Below, piece after piece: positions 12,797-22,856 of a stretch of 64,000 nucleotides of DNA (the first letter of the stretch is position 1; the number at the start of each line of letters is the position of its first letter). The stretch covers positions 9,982,001 to 10,046,000 of the forward strand of contig NGZR01000001.1 of assembly GCA_002197995.1 (NCBI GenBank), written 5' to 3'. Source of the DNA: Gaeumannomyces sp. JS-464 (lineage: Eukaryota > Ascomycota > Sordariomycetes > Magnaporthales > Magnaporthaceae). The translations under genes and the position numbers were made by a program. The notes below the pieces were generated by a model. It ran no database searches and was not told the origin of the DNA. It worked only from the letters and a program-made list of their open reading frames with translations.

Positions 12797-13747
12797 TTAT
12801 GACCAGCTTCCTCCCCACGGTTCGTCTCGAAAGCAGAACCACCTCCCCAAGACCCTTTTGACCGGGACCGTCCGGCCCGACCACCCCAAGCCCTCGCCAT
12901 CCCGTCCCAGTCGGCGTGCGGCTATGTTCAGCACCGGCACCTCCTCGGACAACAAGCCGTCGAGATCAACACGAACAACGATCCCGTCTCCAGCCGTGCC
13001 ATCCCCCTCTTCCTGGCCATCTTCGCCATCTCGCGTCGGCACCTCCTTTCTCACCCGAATCGCAGGCTCCACAACGACGGCCTCCATCCCGGACCCGTGC
13101 GCGGCCTCGACCAAGCAAGCGGCGGTGCTCCCGAGCCCCTGGGCGTTCCACTCGCTCGTGTCGCGGTGCAGGTCCAGCAGGGCGTAGACCAGGAGCAGCG
13201 GCGTGCGTGATACCGCCACGTCCTCCCGCCTGTTGCTGCCGAGCGCCGACGGCCCTTCCGTCGGCGGGGGCCGGGCCTTGGAGGCCGGGTCTGCCTCGGC
13301 CGAGAAGACGGACAGGAAGGCGCGCAGGTGCGAGACGGTGGGCACGAAGACGGTCCGGATATGCCGCGCCACGGCGACCTGGCGCAGCGGTGCCGAGAGT
13401 ATCGTCCTGGCCCTGTCGGCGGCGTCGACGTCGGACACGCGCTCGGGCTGCGTTGGCCCCTCTGGACGGCTGCTCCGCGTGTGGGGTGGGTGTTGTTCCT
13501 GCTGATTGTGGTCCTCTTTGTGTTGCTCTGTGAGAACCTGGGTGGTATTCTCAACTGGTTGTTCTGGTGACGACGGAGACGTTTCGGCGTGGGTCTCTCC
13601 AGCAGCTTCGTCCAAGAAAGCCGATATGAAGTCCGCTCGTGGGATACATACTACAAGTGTCGTGGGATACTTGTGTTGGTCTAGTATGTATGAGATGATC
13701 TCTGAGGGTAGAGCCGGCGACAGGACCTTGGGGAGAAAGGCCGCCAT
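12797..13747 (-). CDS. conserved hypothetical protein, 316 residues
   Basis: A single uninterrupted frame runs from ATG 13747 to the stop at 12797. The N-terminus reads MAAFLPKVLSPALPSEIISYILDQ, then a hydrophobic beta-strand-like segment TLVVCIPRADFISAFLDE. After a Ser/Pro/Gln-rich disordered insert come LRQVAVARHIRTVFVPTVSHLRAFLSVF and PLLLVYALLDLHRDTSEWNAQGL. It ends with a Trp/Arg-rich tail (GRWFCFRDEPWGGSW). Alternating hydrophobic strands and helices suggest a compact alpha/beta fold, but no Walker, nuclease or transferase motif is visible, so I assign no function. It is divergent from the AP-3 beta gene across a 417-base promoter region and convergent with NUF2. Conservation of long ordered blocks around a variable linker argues that it is a real protein. 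Confidence 0.75.
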   Translation of the reverse strand: MAAFLPKVLSPALPSEIISYILDQHKYPTTLVVCIPRADFISAFLDEAAGETHAETSPSSPEQPVENTTQVLTEQHKEDHNQQEQHPPHTRSSRPEGPTQPERVSDVDAADRARTILSAPLRQVAVARHIRTVFVPTVSHLRAFLSVFSAEADPASKARPPPTEGPSALGSNRREDVAVSRTPLLLVYALLDLHRDTSEWNAQGLGSTAACLVEAAHGSGMEAVVVEPAIRVRKEVPTRDGEDGQEEGDGTAGDGIVVRVDLDGLLSEEVPVLNIAARRLGRDGEGLGWSGRTVPVKRVLGRWFCFRDEPWGGSWS

Positions 13748-14164
13748 GGTGTCAACAGCGTGTTAGGTTGTCGTTGGTATGAGTGTCTGCTATCCATCCA
13801 TTCGCACAGACTGACTCTCCCGTATCACAGGCACGTGGGCTGCTATACAGTATGTCATGGTAAGGACCGAGTTGCATGTCGGTTAAGTGGCAGGGTATCG
13901 ATTTTGAAGGTCCTTAACTTGCTAAGGGACAATTCAACGTTGTTCTAACCGCACTCACAACTGAACCTTGACGAGATTAGCGAGCCAACTGCAATGTCCA
14001 GCCCCACTCCAGGCTTCCCCCACCAGAAATTGGCGCATTGCCATCACGTCACCGCCCTGAGCAGCAAACCTAAACCAGATGCTGCAGCGGCCCAGGCTCA
14101 AATCCGATCGTCTGCCGACCTGGGAGCATCGGGCGAGCTGCGAGTCGCCGCACCCACGGTCAAG
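13748..14164. promoter_or_regulatory. shared divergent promoter region
   Basis: These 417 bases separate two start codons pointing away from each other: the unknown protein to the left and AP-3 beta to the right. Both promoters and 5' leaders must lie here or overlap the neighbouring gene. No clear TATA box was seen. Confidence 0.5.
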
Positions 14165-16881
14165 ATGGAGTCGATCTCCCGAATATCTTCGCTTCTAGAG
14201 AGCGGTAGGTGTCGGCCCCCACGAAGACACGGACAGCAGACGCACCCAGGGGTGGGCAACGAGAGCTCCGACAGCTAACCTCAGCTTCCCCCTCGGCCGC
14301 CACCAGCCCGCGAGCTCACCCTCGATGCGGCCGCCTCGGCAGCCCGGAGCACACGGGGCTCCAGCCGGCCGCTGGACAGGGCGCAGACCAAGAAGCTCTT
14401 GGACAGCCGCAATGAAAGGGAGGCGCTGGACGGCCTGCGGAGGGTCATCGCTGTACGTGCGCCGCGGCCGCCCCTTGTCGCCTCCGTTCGGGACCGGCTA
14501 ACAAGCAGCTGCGCCCCGCACAGATGATGTACCGCACGCCCAACAAGACGCTGCCCTTCTTCTCGTCGGTCGTCAAGAACGTGGCGTCGCCAAACCTCGA
14601 GATCAAGAAGCTGGTCTACATCTACCTGCTGCACCACGCCGAGCAGGAGCCCGACCTGGCGCTGCTGTCTATCAACACGATCCAGAAGTCGCTCTCGGAC
14701 GGCAGCCCGCAGGTCCGCGCCCTGGCCCTGCGCACCATGTCGGGCATCCGCGTGCCCGTCATCAGCCAGATCGTGTCGCTCGCCATCAAGAAGGGCACCG
14801 GCGACATGAGCCCCTACGTCCGCCGCGCCGCCGCCCTCGCCATCCCAAAGTGCCACCGCCTCGACCCGTCCCAGCTGCCCCAGCTGCTCGACTACCTGTC
14901 CACCCTGCTGGGCGACAGGCAGTACTACGTCGCCGGCGCCGCCGTCACCGCCTTCCTCGAGATCTGCCCGGATCGCCTTGATCTGATACATAAGCACTAC
15001 AGGGGCCTCATCAAGAAGATAGTCGACATGGACGAGTGGTCCCAGCTCGCCACCCTGCGCATGATGACCGTCTACGCCAGGAAGTGCTTCCCCCGCCGGA
15101 CACGGCTGGTGCCCAAGACGGCAAAGGCGGGCAAGGGCCCCACGGTGGATCTGCAGGATTTCTACGGTGAGAGCGGGAGCAGCGGCAGCGACGGCGCCTC
15201 CCCAGCCGCCAGCCAGGAGGCAGGAGAGAGGGGTGTGGTGCTAGATCCCGACCTCGAGCTCCTCCTCACGAGCATCAAGCCGCTGCTGCAGAGCCGCAAC
15301 TCGGCCGTGGTCATGGCCGTGGCGCGCTGCTACGTGGCGCTGGGCACCGACACGCACGTCTCGACGATTATCGGGCCCCTGATAGCTCTACTCCGGGGCC
15401 CGCAGGACACGCAGCAGGCGGCGCTGCACAGCATCGCGTCCGTCTGCCTGGAGCGGCCGGCCGAGTTCGCGCGGTACGCGACGCACTTCCTGGTGCGCGC
15501 GTCGGACGACTGCGCCGTCTGGGAGCTCAAGCTTGAGGTGCTGACGCTCGTCTTCCCGCACGCGCAGCCGCACGTGCGGTCGCTGGTGCTCTCGGAGCTC
15601 GAGCACTTCTCGCGGGGCGCGCACGACCCGGCCCTGGTGCGCGCCGCCGTCCGCGCCATCGGCCGCTGCGCCCAGGCCGACCCCTCGGCGGCGCCCCGGT
15701 GCCTCCGCCTGCTGCTGGGCCAGGTCTCGGGCCCGGATGGCGCGCTGGCGGCCGAGAGCCTGACGGTGATCCGGCACCTCATCCAGCGCGACCCGGCCGG
15801 CCACTCGGCCACGGTTGTGCGCCTCGCCCGGAACCTCGACTCGGCCACCGACCCGGCCGCGCGCGCAGCCATCATCTGGCTCGTGGGCGAGTTCTCGAGC
15901 GGCAGCGAGCGCGGCAGCATCGCTGCTGATGTGCTGAGGATTCTGCTCAAGGATTTTGCCTCCGAGGCCGAGGTTGCCAAGCGGCAGATCCTGCTGCTGG
16001 CGGCAAAGGTACACTTGCACCACCTGAACAGCATCGCTGGTGACGACAAGGGCAGCAGCACCAAGAAGAAGGAGCCAGTCGCTGCAGCTAAATCGGACGA
16101 GGCCGACAGCATGATCAACGAAGGATGGGGTTCCGAAGCGGTCGCGGCCGCCGCCGAGCCAGAAGCGGAGGATGACGACGACGAGGAGGAGCACCCGACG
16201 GCGAAGCTGTGGAACTACGTGCTCCTCCTGGTCCGCTACGACACGTCGTACGACCTGCGCGACCGGGCGCGGACCTACCGGGCGCTGCTCGGCGTGCCGC
16301 AGCTGGCGACGCTGATGCTCCTGGCGCCCAAGCCGGCGCCGCAGGCTCCCAGCCCGTCCGAGCCGCGCCGCGGCTACACGCTGGGGTCGGCGGCGCTGGC
16401 GCTTGCGGGCGGCGGCGGCGTCCACGGCCTCAGGGACTACGAGCCGCTGCCCGACTGGGTCGAGGAGGGCCGGCAGCCGGACCCGCGTCTGCGCGGAGAG
16501 GCTGACGTCGGAGCTGGAGTCTCGCCCTCCTCCGGCGGTGGCGCTGGGTCCTCATACGGTGGCGGACGTGGTGTTGTCCCCGCGGCAGAGAGCCTCGACA
16601 GCGCCGCTGGCCAAAGGGGCCTGTCGCCCGGGACGGCCGGGGTGGGAGCAGCCAAGGGGCAAAACGGGCTTGGGGAGAAGAGTCTGGACGACTGGCTCGC
16701 TGAGAGCGACCATGGCGAGGAGGAAGAGAGCGAGGAATCCGGCGAGGAGGAGGAGGAGGGTGAGGAAGAAGATGAGGATGAGTCTGGGGATGAGGAGGGC
16801 GAGGATGAGGATGAGGAAGAGTCGGAAGGGGAAGAGAGCGACGATGACCAAGGCGAGGGCGACAGATTAGTCGCTTCATGA
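14165..16881 (+). CDS. APL6: AP-3 complex subunit beta (beta-3 adaptin)
   Basis: Three exons, 14165-14204, 14307-14452 and 14524-16881, give 847 residues. Splice sites are G|GTAGGT, CCAG|CC, T|GTACGT and ACAG|ATG, and phases close exactly. The N-terminal adaptin trunk spans about residues 25-600. It shows the conserved LLDSRNEREALDGLRRVI, FFSSVVKNVASPNLEIKKLVYIYLLHHAE, SPYVRRAAALAIPK and WSQLATLRMMTVYARKCF blocks of HEAT-like repeats. After KLWNYVLLLVRYDTSYDLRDRARTYR the chain becomes Gly/Ser-rich. It ends in a very acidic Glu/Asp tract (16720-16860), typical of the beta-3 hinge. AP-3 sorts cargo from the Golgi or endosome directly to the vacuole. The large third exon has no frame break. Long open frames on the opposite strand are by-products of GC-rich coding. 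Confidence 0.95.
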
Positions 16882-17633
16882 CTTGGGACGTGTGCTACAA
16901 TCAAGATTTGGCTCTTGATGTGTGGTGGGGGTGCAAGTACGAACATGAGGCATCACATGTGAACATCACAACAGAGATCATGACATGAACTCGATTCAAA
17001 CCTGAGTCTATTTCTCCTAAAAGCCACGTGACTGGTATCTACGACATTGGCAGTGGTTATACGTTGAGTCACTTGTAGAACACTATAGGCAGATACCTCA
17101 GGCCAGTCAAGCTCGGCTTCAGCCTGGGCCACGAATCCAGGTGGTGTCGGAGTAAGATCTGCGCGGCCGACTTCATGTTGGAACCAGGTCGCATGGGAAA
17201 GTGGGTCCGCAGCGTGTGGGGCGAGCGACGACCGTTACAGTACCAGCCTTGACTGGTCAGGGGGCTGGGCGAGGACGCCCGAGGCTGGGGTTGAAGCTCC
17301 CCAAAAAAAAAATCGACGAGTTCTAATTCCTGGTTCGCGCAAAACAAGCCGACGCTGTCGTCACCCCCCTTCCGCAAGAATACAGCATTAAACGTCTGCC
17401 TGGAATCGGCCTGGTAAGCCCAAAGCTCCCACCTACCTGGGTTAGCCCTTTCATCTTGAGACCAGGACGCGGCCCGGTCCATATGCTTTCGGGGGGGATT
17501 CAAAACCGCTCGCGATCGCAAAGCTTCCAAGCTCGACAGGGCGTGCTGACCATAGCTGTTCCTTTATGCAAGACCACCGCCATCGCCACCTAGAAAACAC
17601 GCACATCCGCCCTCCGCCGAAAGAGCCGACAAG
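16882..17633. other. intergenic, no supported gene
   Basis: This stretch holds the 3' flank of AP-3 beta and the promoter of the following Golgi-protein gene. An open frame on the minus strand (17069-17530) has no recognisable family features and is not accepted. A run of nine A lies near 17302. Confidence 0.5.
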
Positions 17634-18520
17634 ATGGACTTCTCAGACTCCTTGTGAGACTCGAATCTCCCCGCCCCCCCTTTTCCACGTCGGGCGCGCA
17701 CGTCGCGCCGGCGCCCCCTTATCTGTTCTGCTCAGCCATATCCTGGGCGTTTGTTGTGTGGTGGTGGCTAACCGGCGCTGCGATCTCCTCCCGCAGCCGC
17801 ATCGTCAACCTGGTGGTCGGCGTCATCATGATCCTGGGCGGCATCTCGCAGTACTTTTATGACAGCAACGGACCGTATGTGGGCTTCGCTTCGCTTCCCC
17901 TTTACTCTGGACCTGCTGCCGTTCAAAGCCGCGCGCCCGCATCGCGGTTTTGCGCCCCGGAGAACCTTTGCGCAGGGGCGTGAAGAAAACGAAAGCTGAC
18001 CGTCGTCGCGCGAAACAAACAGCCAAGGAGCGATCCTCGGTTCATACATCATCGTCTTCGGCCTCAGTAAGAGACACCCACCACCACCACCAACCCGCTC
18101 ACCCGCCCGCTCGACCGCCAGCATCGGAAAAAAAAAAAAACTTGACACTAGCTAACCGCGCGAACCTGCCTCCGCACCAACAGTCACCGGCCTCCTCGAG
18201 TTCCAGATCCCGCCCCAGGTCTCGCGCTACGCCTCGTTCCTCTTCTCCTTCATCGGCCGCGGCATCTGTACGTTTCTCCGTCCTCCTCCTTATCCGCCCC
18301 CTTCCTATTCTCCAACACATATCTAAAGTCGCTAACAAAACAAAAAGTCTACGTCTTCGTCGGCTCCATCCTCCTCGCCAACCACCCCCTGCGCATCGTC
18401 GCCGGCTCCATCGTCGGCCTCGTCGGCGTCGCCTACGTCGCCCTCGAGTTCGTCCCCTCCATCGAGCCCCCGGCTAACATGCGCGAGGCCGACCAGGGCT
18501 GGGGCGCCGAGCAGGTCTAA
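17634..18520 (+). CDS. TVP15: TVP15/COPI-associated Golgi membrane protein
   Basis: Five short exons, 17634-17653, 17797-17874, 18023-18066, 18184-18267 and 18348-18520, give a 132-residue protein. All junctions follow GT..AG (GTGAGA, GTATGT, GTAAGA, GTACGT donors) and the phases close to TAA at 18518-18520. The product has four hydrophobic segments: RIVNLVVGVIMILGGISQYF, ILGSYIIVFGLITGLLEF, YASFLFSFIGRGIFYVFVGSILL and RIVAGSIVGLVGVAYVALEF. The pattern, length and EFQIPPQVSRYASFLFSFIGRG core match the COPI_assoc/TVP15 family of late Golgi proteins found with Tlg2 vesicles in yeast. The short hydrophilic tail ends in WGAEQV. Because exons are only 20-173 bases, simple open-frame calling misses this gene. 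Confidence 0.88.
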
Positions 18521-19354
18521 ATACCCGTCCAGACTGAAGGGGAGGAAGAAGTAGGTCAGGGTATCGGGCCTTGGCAGCAACGTTTTCTTTTCCGGCTCAT
18601 CCAGAAACAAGTGCCCATGAGTCCATGACAGTATTGTATGTGGAACACAGGAAAGAAGCAAGAAGAAAAAAAAAAAAAAAAAAAAAAGGCGGGCAAAGCG
18701 TGTGGCACCAGGTTAAACAACGGCATCGGGAACACGTCACGTTCTGGGAGCGGTGGGACGAAATCGGGTGAGGTAAATGATGTGGTTTTTATATAGGCAA
18801 AGCTGTCTGTATAGTCGACGATTTCATTACTTGTCTTGGAAGAGCTTTTTTTTTTTGCTCCGCACCTTGTTGCTCCTTCCTGCGTAACCGTGACTGGAGT
18901 GGTGGTTGTGGAACCCGACTTGAGACCGCGCCCGGCCCAGGGCTTCTTGGGAGAAACACAGTTCAGTGTCATGATCGAGTCACTGCGGGCAGGGTCGGTC
19001 GCGCGATGTCAGACATATACATGTGTTGGTTCGGCTTTTATATCTAGACTTCCCGGGTAGTGACGGTTGACTACCGGGAGGGCCCAAGAAATAAACATGG
19101 AAATAAATAGCGGCTCCAATACTCCACGTTTACCAAACGACCCAACATAGCAAAACCCCATGCTCTGGCGAGCAACCCATGTAAGTGATAAAGAATTAAC
19201 CGGACGGCTTTAGCTTTACGGTTGTTTTCGCATTCCCCGTCTTTTTTTATTTGTTTCGTTTTTCGTACCTTCGTTGTCATCATTCCCGTTTCCCCAAAAA
19301 CAAAAACGTGCCGGTATCCGAGATAAAGAAAGGAATAAGAAGAAGTGCCAAGTG
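18521..19354. other. convergent intergenic region with a 22-base A run
   Basis: The interval separates the 3' ends of TVP15 and the GATA-factor gene. A pure A run lies at about 18666-18687 and a T run near 18848. No gene was recognised. The runs lie where both transcripts are expected to end, but whether they act in termination cannot be judged from sequence. Confidence 0.5.
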
Positions 19355-21295
19355 TTATTGCAGCTCTGCAAGCTCACGCTCTTTAGCAGCAAGCACCTGC
19401 CGCATGGTCTCAGCCTCGCGCAGGAGCTCCGCTCTTCGGTCAGCCTTGAGGCGGTCTTCATCGAAGCCGGCAGCGCTGCTGCCGCCGCCGCCATTGCGCA
19501 GCGGGGCCGGGAGGAACGGTCCACCGCCAGGACTCGGCGTGGCCGACGGCGGCGAAGGAATCATGCGGCGAGACTTGTCCATTGGTGGAAGCTCGTCCCC
19601 CGTGGCCAGCGGTCCGTTCAGCAGCGACTTTATGGACGACAGGCGTTTTGATGCACTCCCTCCCTCTTGATAAGGGGTCACGTCGCCTCCGCCGTTGGAC
19701 GGTGAAGGTCCATCGCCCGACGCCGCCGAGAAGGAGCGTTTGCGACGCGAGGGTGAAAGGAATGACGCCGGGGAAAGCGAAGACTGTCGGTCGTCGCTGG
19801 GAGCTGCGGGTATGGAAGTGAGCGGAGCAAGGCGGTTGTCGTCTATTAGCGACTCCGACACCGGCAGTGGCGGCTGGGCATTGTGTGGGGGTGTGTGATA
19901 TTGTGTCAGGTCGCCCTTGGGCAAGGGTGACGGCTGCCTGCCTTGCCGGAGGACTGTCTCAGGAACAAGCGTCATCGTTTGCTCCGGCCGGCGGCGGAGG
20001 CCTAGGTTGACAGAACCATCGGGGTTGACGGAGCCGCGCTCCATTGGCGTGTCGGGCTGAGGGGACGGCGAGGCCCCTCCTTCAGCGCTGGGGCTACCAC
20101 CGTCTCCGGGAGCCGGCGAGCCCTGCTGCGATGCCGGCAGGACCCGTTTCCTCCGTTTGATCACCGACTTCTTCATCGTCACGGGTCTGTGGACGCCGTG
20201 AAGCTTATAGTATAATCCTGAGTAGAGAAAGGACACAGTCAGTCAGGTTCTCACAGTCTGCGCCCCCTTCTCGATCCGCATACGTACCACATGCGTTGCA
20301 GATGGTGTGACCGCTCTCGTCTCTCCTCCACAACGGGGTGATGGTTGTTCCACAGTTTTGGCATGCAATGACAACAGTGGTGCTCTGACTCTGGATATTC
20401 AAGGCGCCAATGTCGACGGCATTAGGCTCCTCTGCTCCGGCCTGGCTCCCACATTTCGCCGCAGACCCCGACACGCTCAGGCTGGCGCTTTTTGCTATCC
20501 TGTTGTTGTATGCAGGACAACCGCTGCAGCCTTCTGCGCCGCCGGTACCATTACAACGGCCACCCCCTGGGCAGCTGCCAGCAGGGGTCTGCTCGGCTGT
20601 GACGTAGGTAGCGCCAGTTACGTTGGAGAGCGACTGGGCGCCAGCTTTGGGCGAGGCTCGATCTGCAACCCTCTGGGCGCCGGCGGGCACGAAGTTTGGC
20701 GGCCTCTTCAGGTTCGTTGGTCTCGCCGCATTCCGCGCCTTCAAATACAGCCCACAGGCATTGCAGATAGTCGCGCCCTGCGGTGATCTCCTCCATAGTG
20801 GGGTCTGGGTCGTCCCGCAGTTGCTACACCAAGCAGGGTCAGAACAACGCCTATTGTGTTGCAAAACATATCCCTCCCCCTTCCCAGAGCTTACCTGCAG
20901 ACCTGGCCCGACTGGCCCTGTGCCCCCTGTGTCCCTTGCGAATTGGTCGTTTGCACACTCTCCGCCCCCGCATCAGACCCGGCATCATTCGTGAGAGATG
21001 CCGGGCTGGGTGGTTGAGCCATACTGGACGACCCCCCTTGTTCACGAGACGATGGAGATGTGCTTTTGTCCCCGTCCCTGATGTCGCCGTCTCCGAGGGG
21101 CGGCGAACGCCTGTCGTGGTGAGAGCTAGCTGTAGAGAGGGTTTTTGAGGGCATCGGCGGTCGGCTTGGGAGTGCGGTTCGAGCGTTCCCGGGATTCGAT
21201 CGAGGGATAGGGCTGTCCGACGCTGGCGACATTTCGCCGATAGCCATACTCGGCCGTTCCAGAAATGGGTCGATCGGTGCTGGATGTTCGCGCAC
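19355..21295 (-). CDS. sreA: GATA-type iron-responsive repressor, SREA/SRE family
   Basis: Three exons on the minus strand, 21295-20895, 20823-20288 and 20217-19355, give 599 residues. Introns are 20824-20894 and 20218-20287 with GTAAGC/TGTAG and GTACGT/CTCAG borders. Two C-X2-C-X17-C-X2-C GATA fingers are rebuilt by splicing. The first uses C133, C136, C154 and C157 ([14 protein letters not shown]), and the second C288, C291, C309 and C312 ([14 protein letters not shown]), followed by [20 protein letters not shown]. Between them lies a Cys-rich segment (four Cys within about 19 residues, near CPGGGRCNG), the hallmark of fungal iron GATA repressors. The C-terminus ends in a predicted coiled coil ([20 protein letters not shown]). 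These proteins repress siderophore and iron-uptake genes when iron is plentiful. Frame is intact. An upstream non-coding exon is possible. Confidence 0.93.
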
Positions 21296-22141
21296 ACGTC
21301 GCGAAGCCCAAGTATCCGCGAGAGCTTCTCCGCTAAACTATATACGAGGTACAGGGGCTTCGAGTGGTGAACCAGTTGTTCAAGTACAACTAAAGAGCAA
21401 GAAGGCCAGATTGCTGTCTTTCCAGGTGTCCAGGGCAGCCGTCAATGGTTGGCAACGGGATAGCGTAGGACAAAAGCACCGGCAAGCCTCAGCCGTGGGA
21501 GGAGGTGATAGTGGTGCTAAAACCGGTGGTATGCGCTTCGGGTGGCTCGAGTCCTGGATAGCGCGATACTAGCAGCCAGTGATCTAGCTTGCGAGGTCCG
21601 TGTACGCAGATGAGGGTGGTAGTCGCCCGATTTGTGGGGTGCGGAGAGATGTATAGATTCCCTAGATAGCGGAAGGCTTGCGGCGCGCTGTCGTCGGGCT
21701 CGAGTGGTTCGGAAAGGATCGGCAGTAGAGAGACGGTGCAACACAAGACGCACGAATCCGGATCTGGGATCCCGAGGTTGGGCAACACAGACCGAGATAC
21801 GCAAGGGTGCGTGTGGATGTCGTGCCCTTTAAGAACCAGGAGCCACTCTTTCTCCAGACGGCGGCCGTCGGCGAGTGTTAGAAGGAGGGGGGCGCGGTAA
21901 GAGGTACGGCACCCTGCGCCCTGCGCCGTCGACTCCGTGTAAGCACCAGACCTGTCGTTGCGGCGAGCGACGAGGCCATGGGAGGAGTGTGCGGAAGAGG
22001 AGCTGGATGGCGGGAACCGGGAAACGGGTCAGCCGAAACGGTCAGCCGGGCTTGGAGCGTCGGGTTGCGGCTGTTCGGGGGAGGCGTGGGTCGAGGATCC
22101 CACCAGCGGGAGAAACTAAGGGAGGAACAAAAGCCCGAAAA

Positions 22142-22167
22142 TAGGTAGGTAGGTAGGTAGGTAGGTA
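22142..22167. repeat. TAGG tandem repeat, six units
   Basis: A perfect TAGG microsatellite about 850 bases upstream of the sreA start codon. The complementary CCTA motif recurs near 23838-23865 and TAGG again near 23930-23941. Confidence 0.9.
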
Positions 22168-22837
22168 ATCTGGCAATCTAGAAGGAACGGCCCCCGTGAG
22201 AAGGATGGATGGCTGCGAGGGAGGCGATGGCCGAGGGGGAGGCGTCGGGGCTGGCCTTGCAAGGGCCGGACTGTCCTTCCTAGGTACGTATGCGAGTGCT
22301 TCCTTGGGGCGTGCGTTGGCCGACTGGCTACCAGGTAACGGGAACGGCCAACAAGCCAAGAGAAGGAGGGTGGGAAGCGGATTTCTTCTTCAGCCCTGTT
22401 TTTCTTCCAACAAGGAACGGAGCCGTCGGTTTGCCAGAGTTCCGTCTTGCTTGCTGGCTGTGCCACCTCGAGAGTTTGGACCTGGGCAGCAGCAAAAAAG
22501 TAAAAGTCGGGGCTCTGCGGCAGAAGCCAAGGGCTGCTGCACTGCCCAGCTGGGGTCAGAGTGAGCAAGCTTCTCGGTAAACGGCAGCACTACTCGGGAA
22601 TGCGACACCCGACACTAGCCCCTGGAAAGGCTCAAGATGGCTCGTCCTGGGTACTAGGCAGACGGACGAGGGCGAGGAACTTGAACACGGAAGGGGAAGA
22701 ACTCGTCACACCACAAACGCGTGACGATCCGAGGACCGTCCCAGGCAGGCGGACGACGTTGCAGCGCTCTGCCAGTCTGCAGTCTGGGCTGGTGGTGCTC
22801 ACCTTCTCGTCGGGCTGACTCTCCAGGGACCGACAGA

Positions 22838-22856
22838 CCCCCCCCCCCCCCCCCCC
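22838..22856. repeat. 19-base C run
   Basis: An uninterrupted C homopolymer in the non-coding sreA upstream region. Its length is likely to be unreliable given the homopolymer errors seen elsewhere in the window. Confidence 0.85.

Noticed and set aside
15330..16425. Two long minus-strand frames opposite AP-3 beta
   Set aside because: Shadow frames of a conserved adaptin gene.
17069..17530. 153-codon minus-strand frame between AP-3 beta and TVP15
   Set aside because: No protein-family features and it spans the expected promoter of TVP15.
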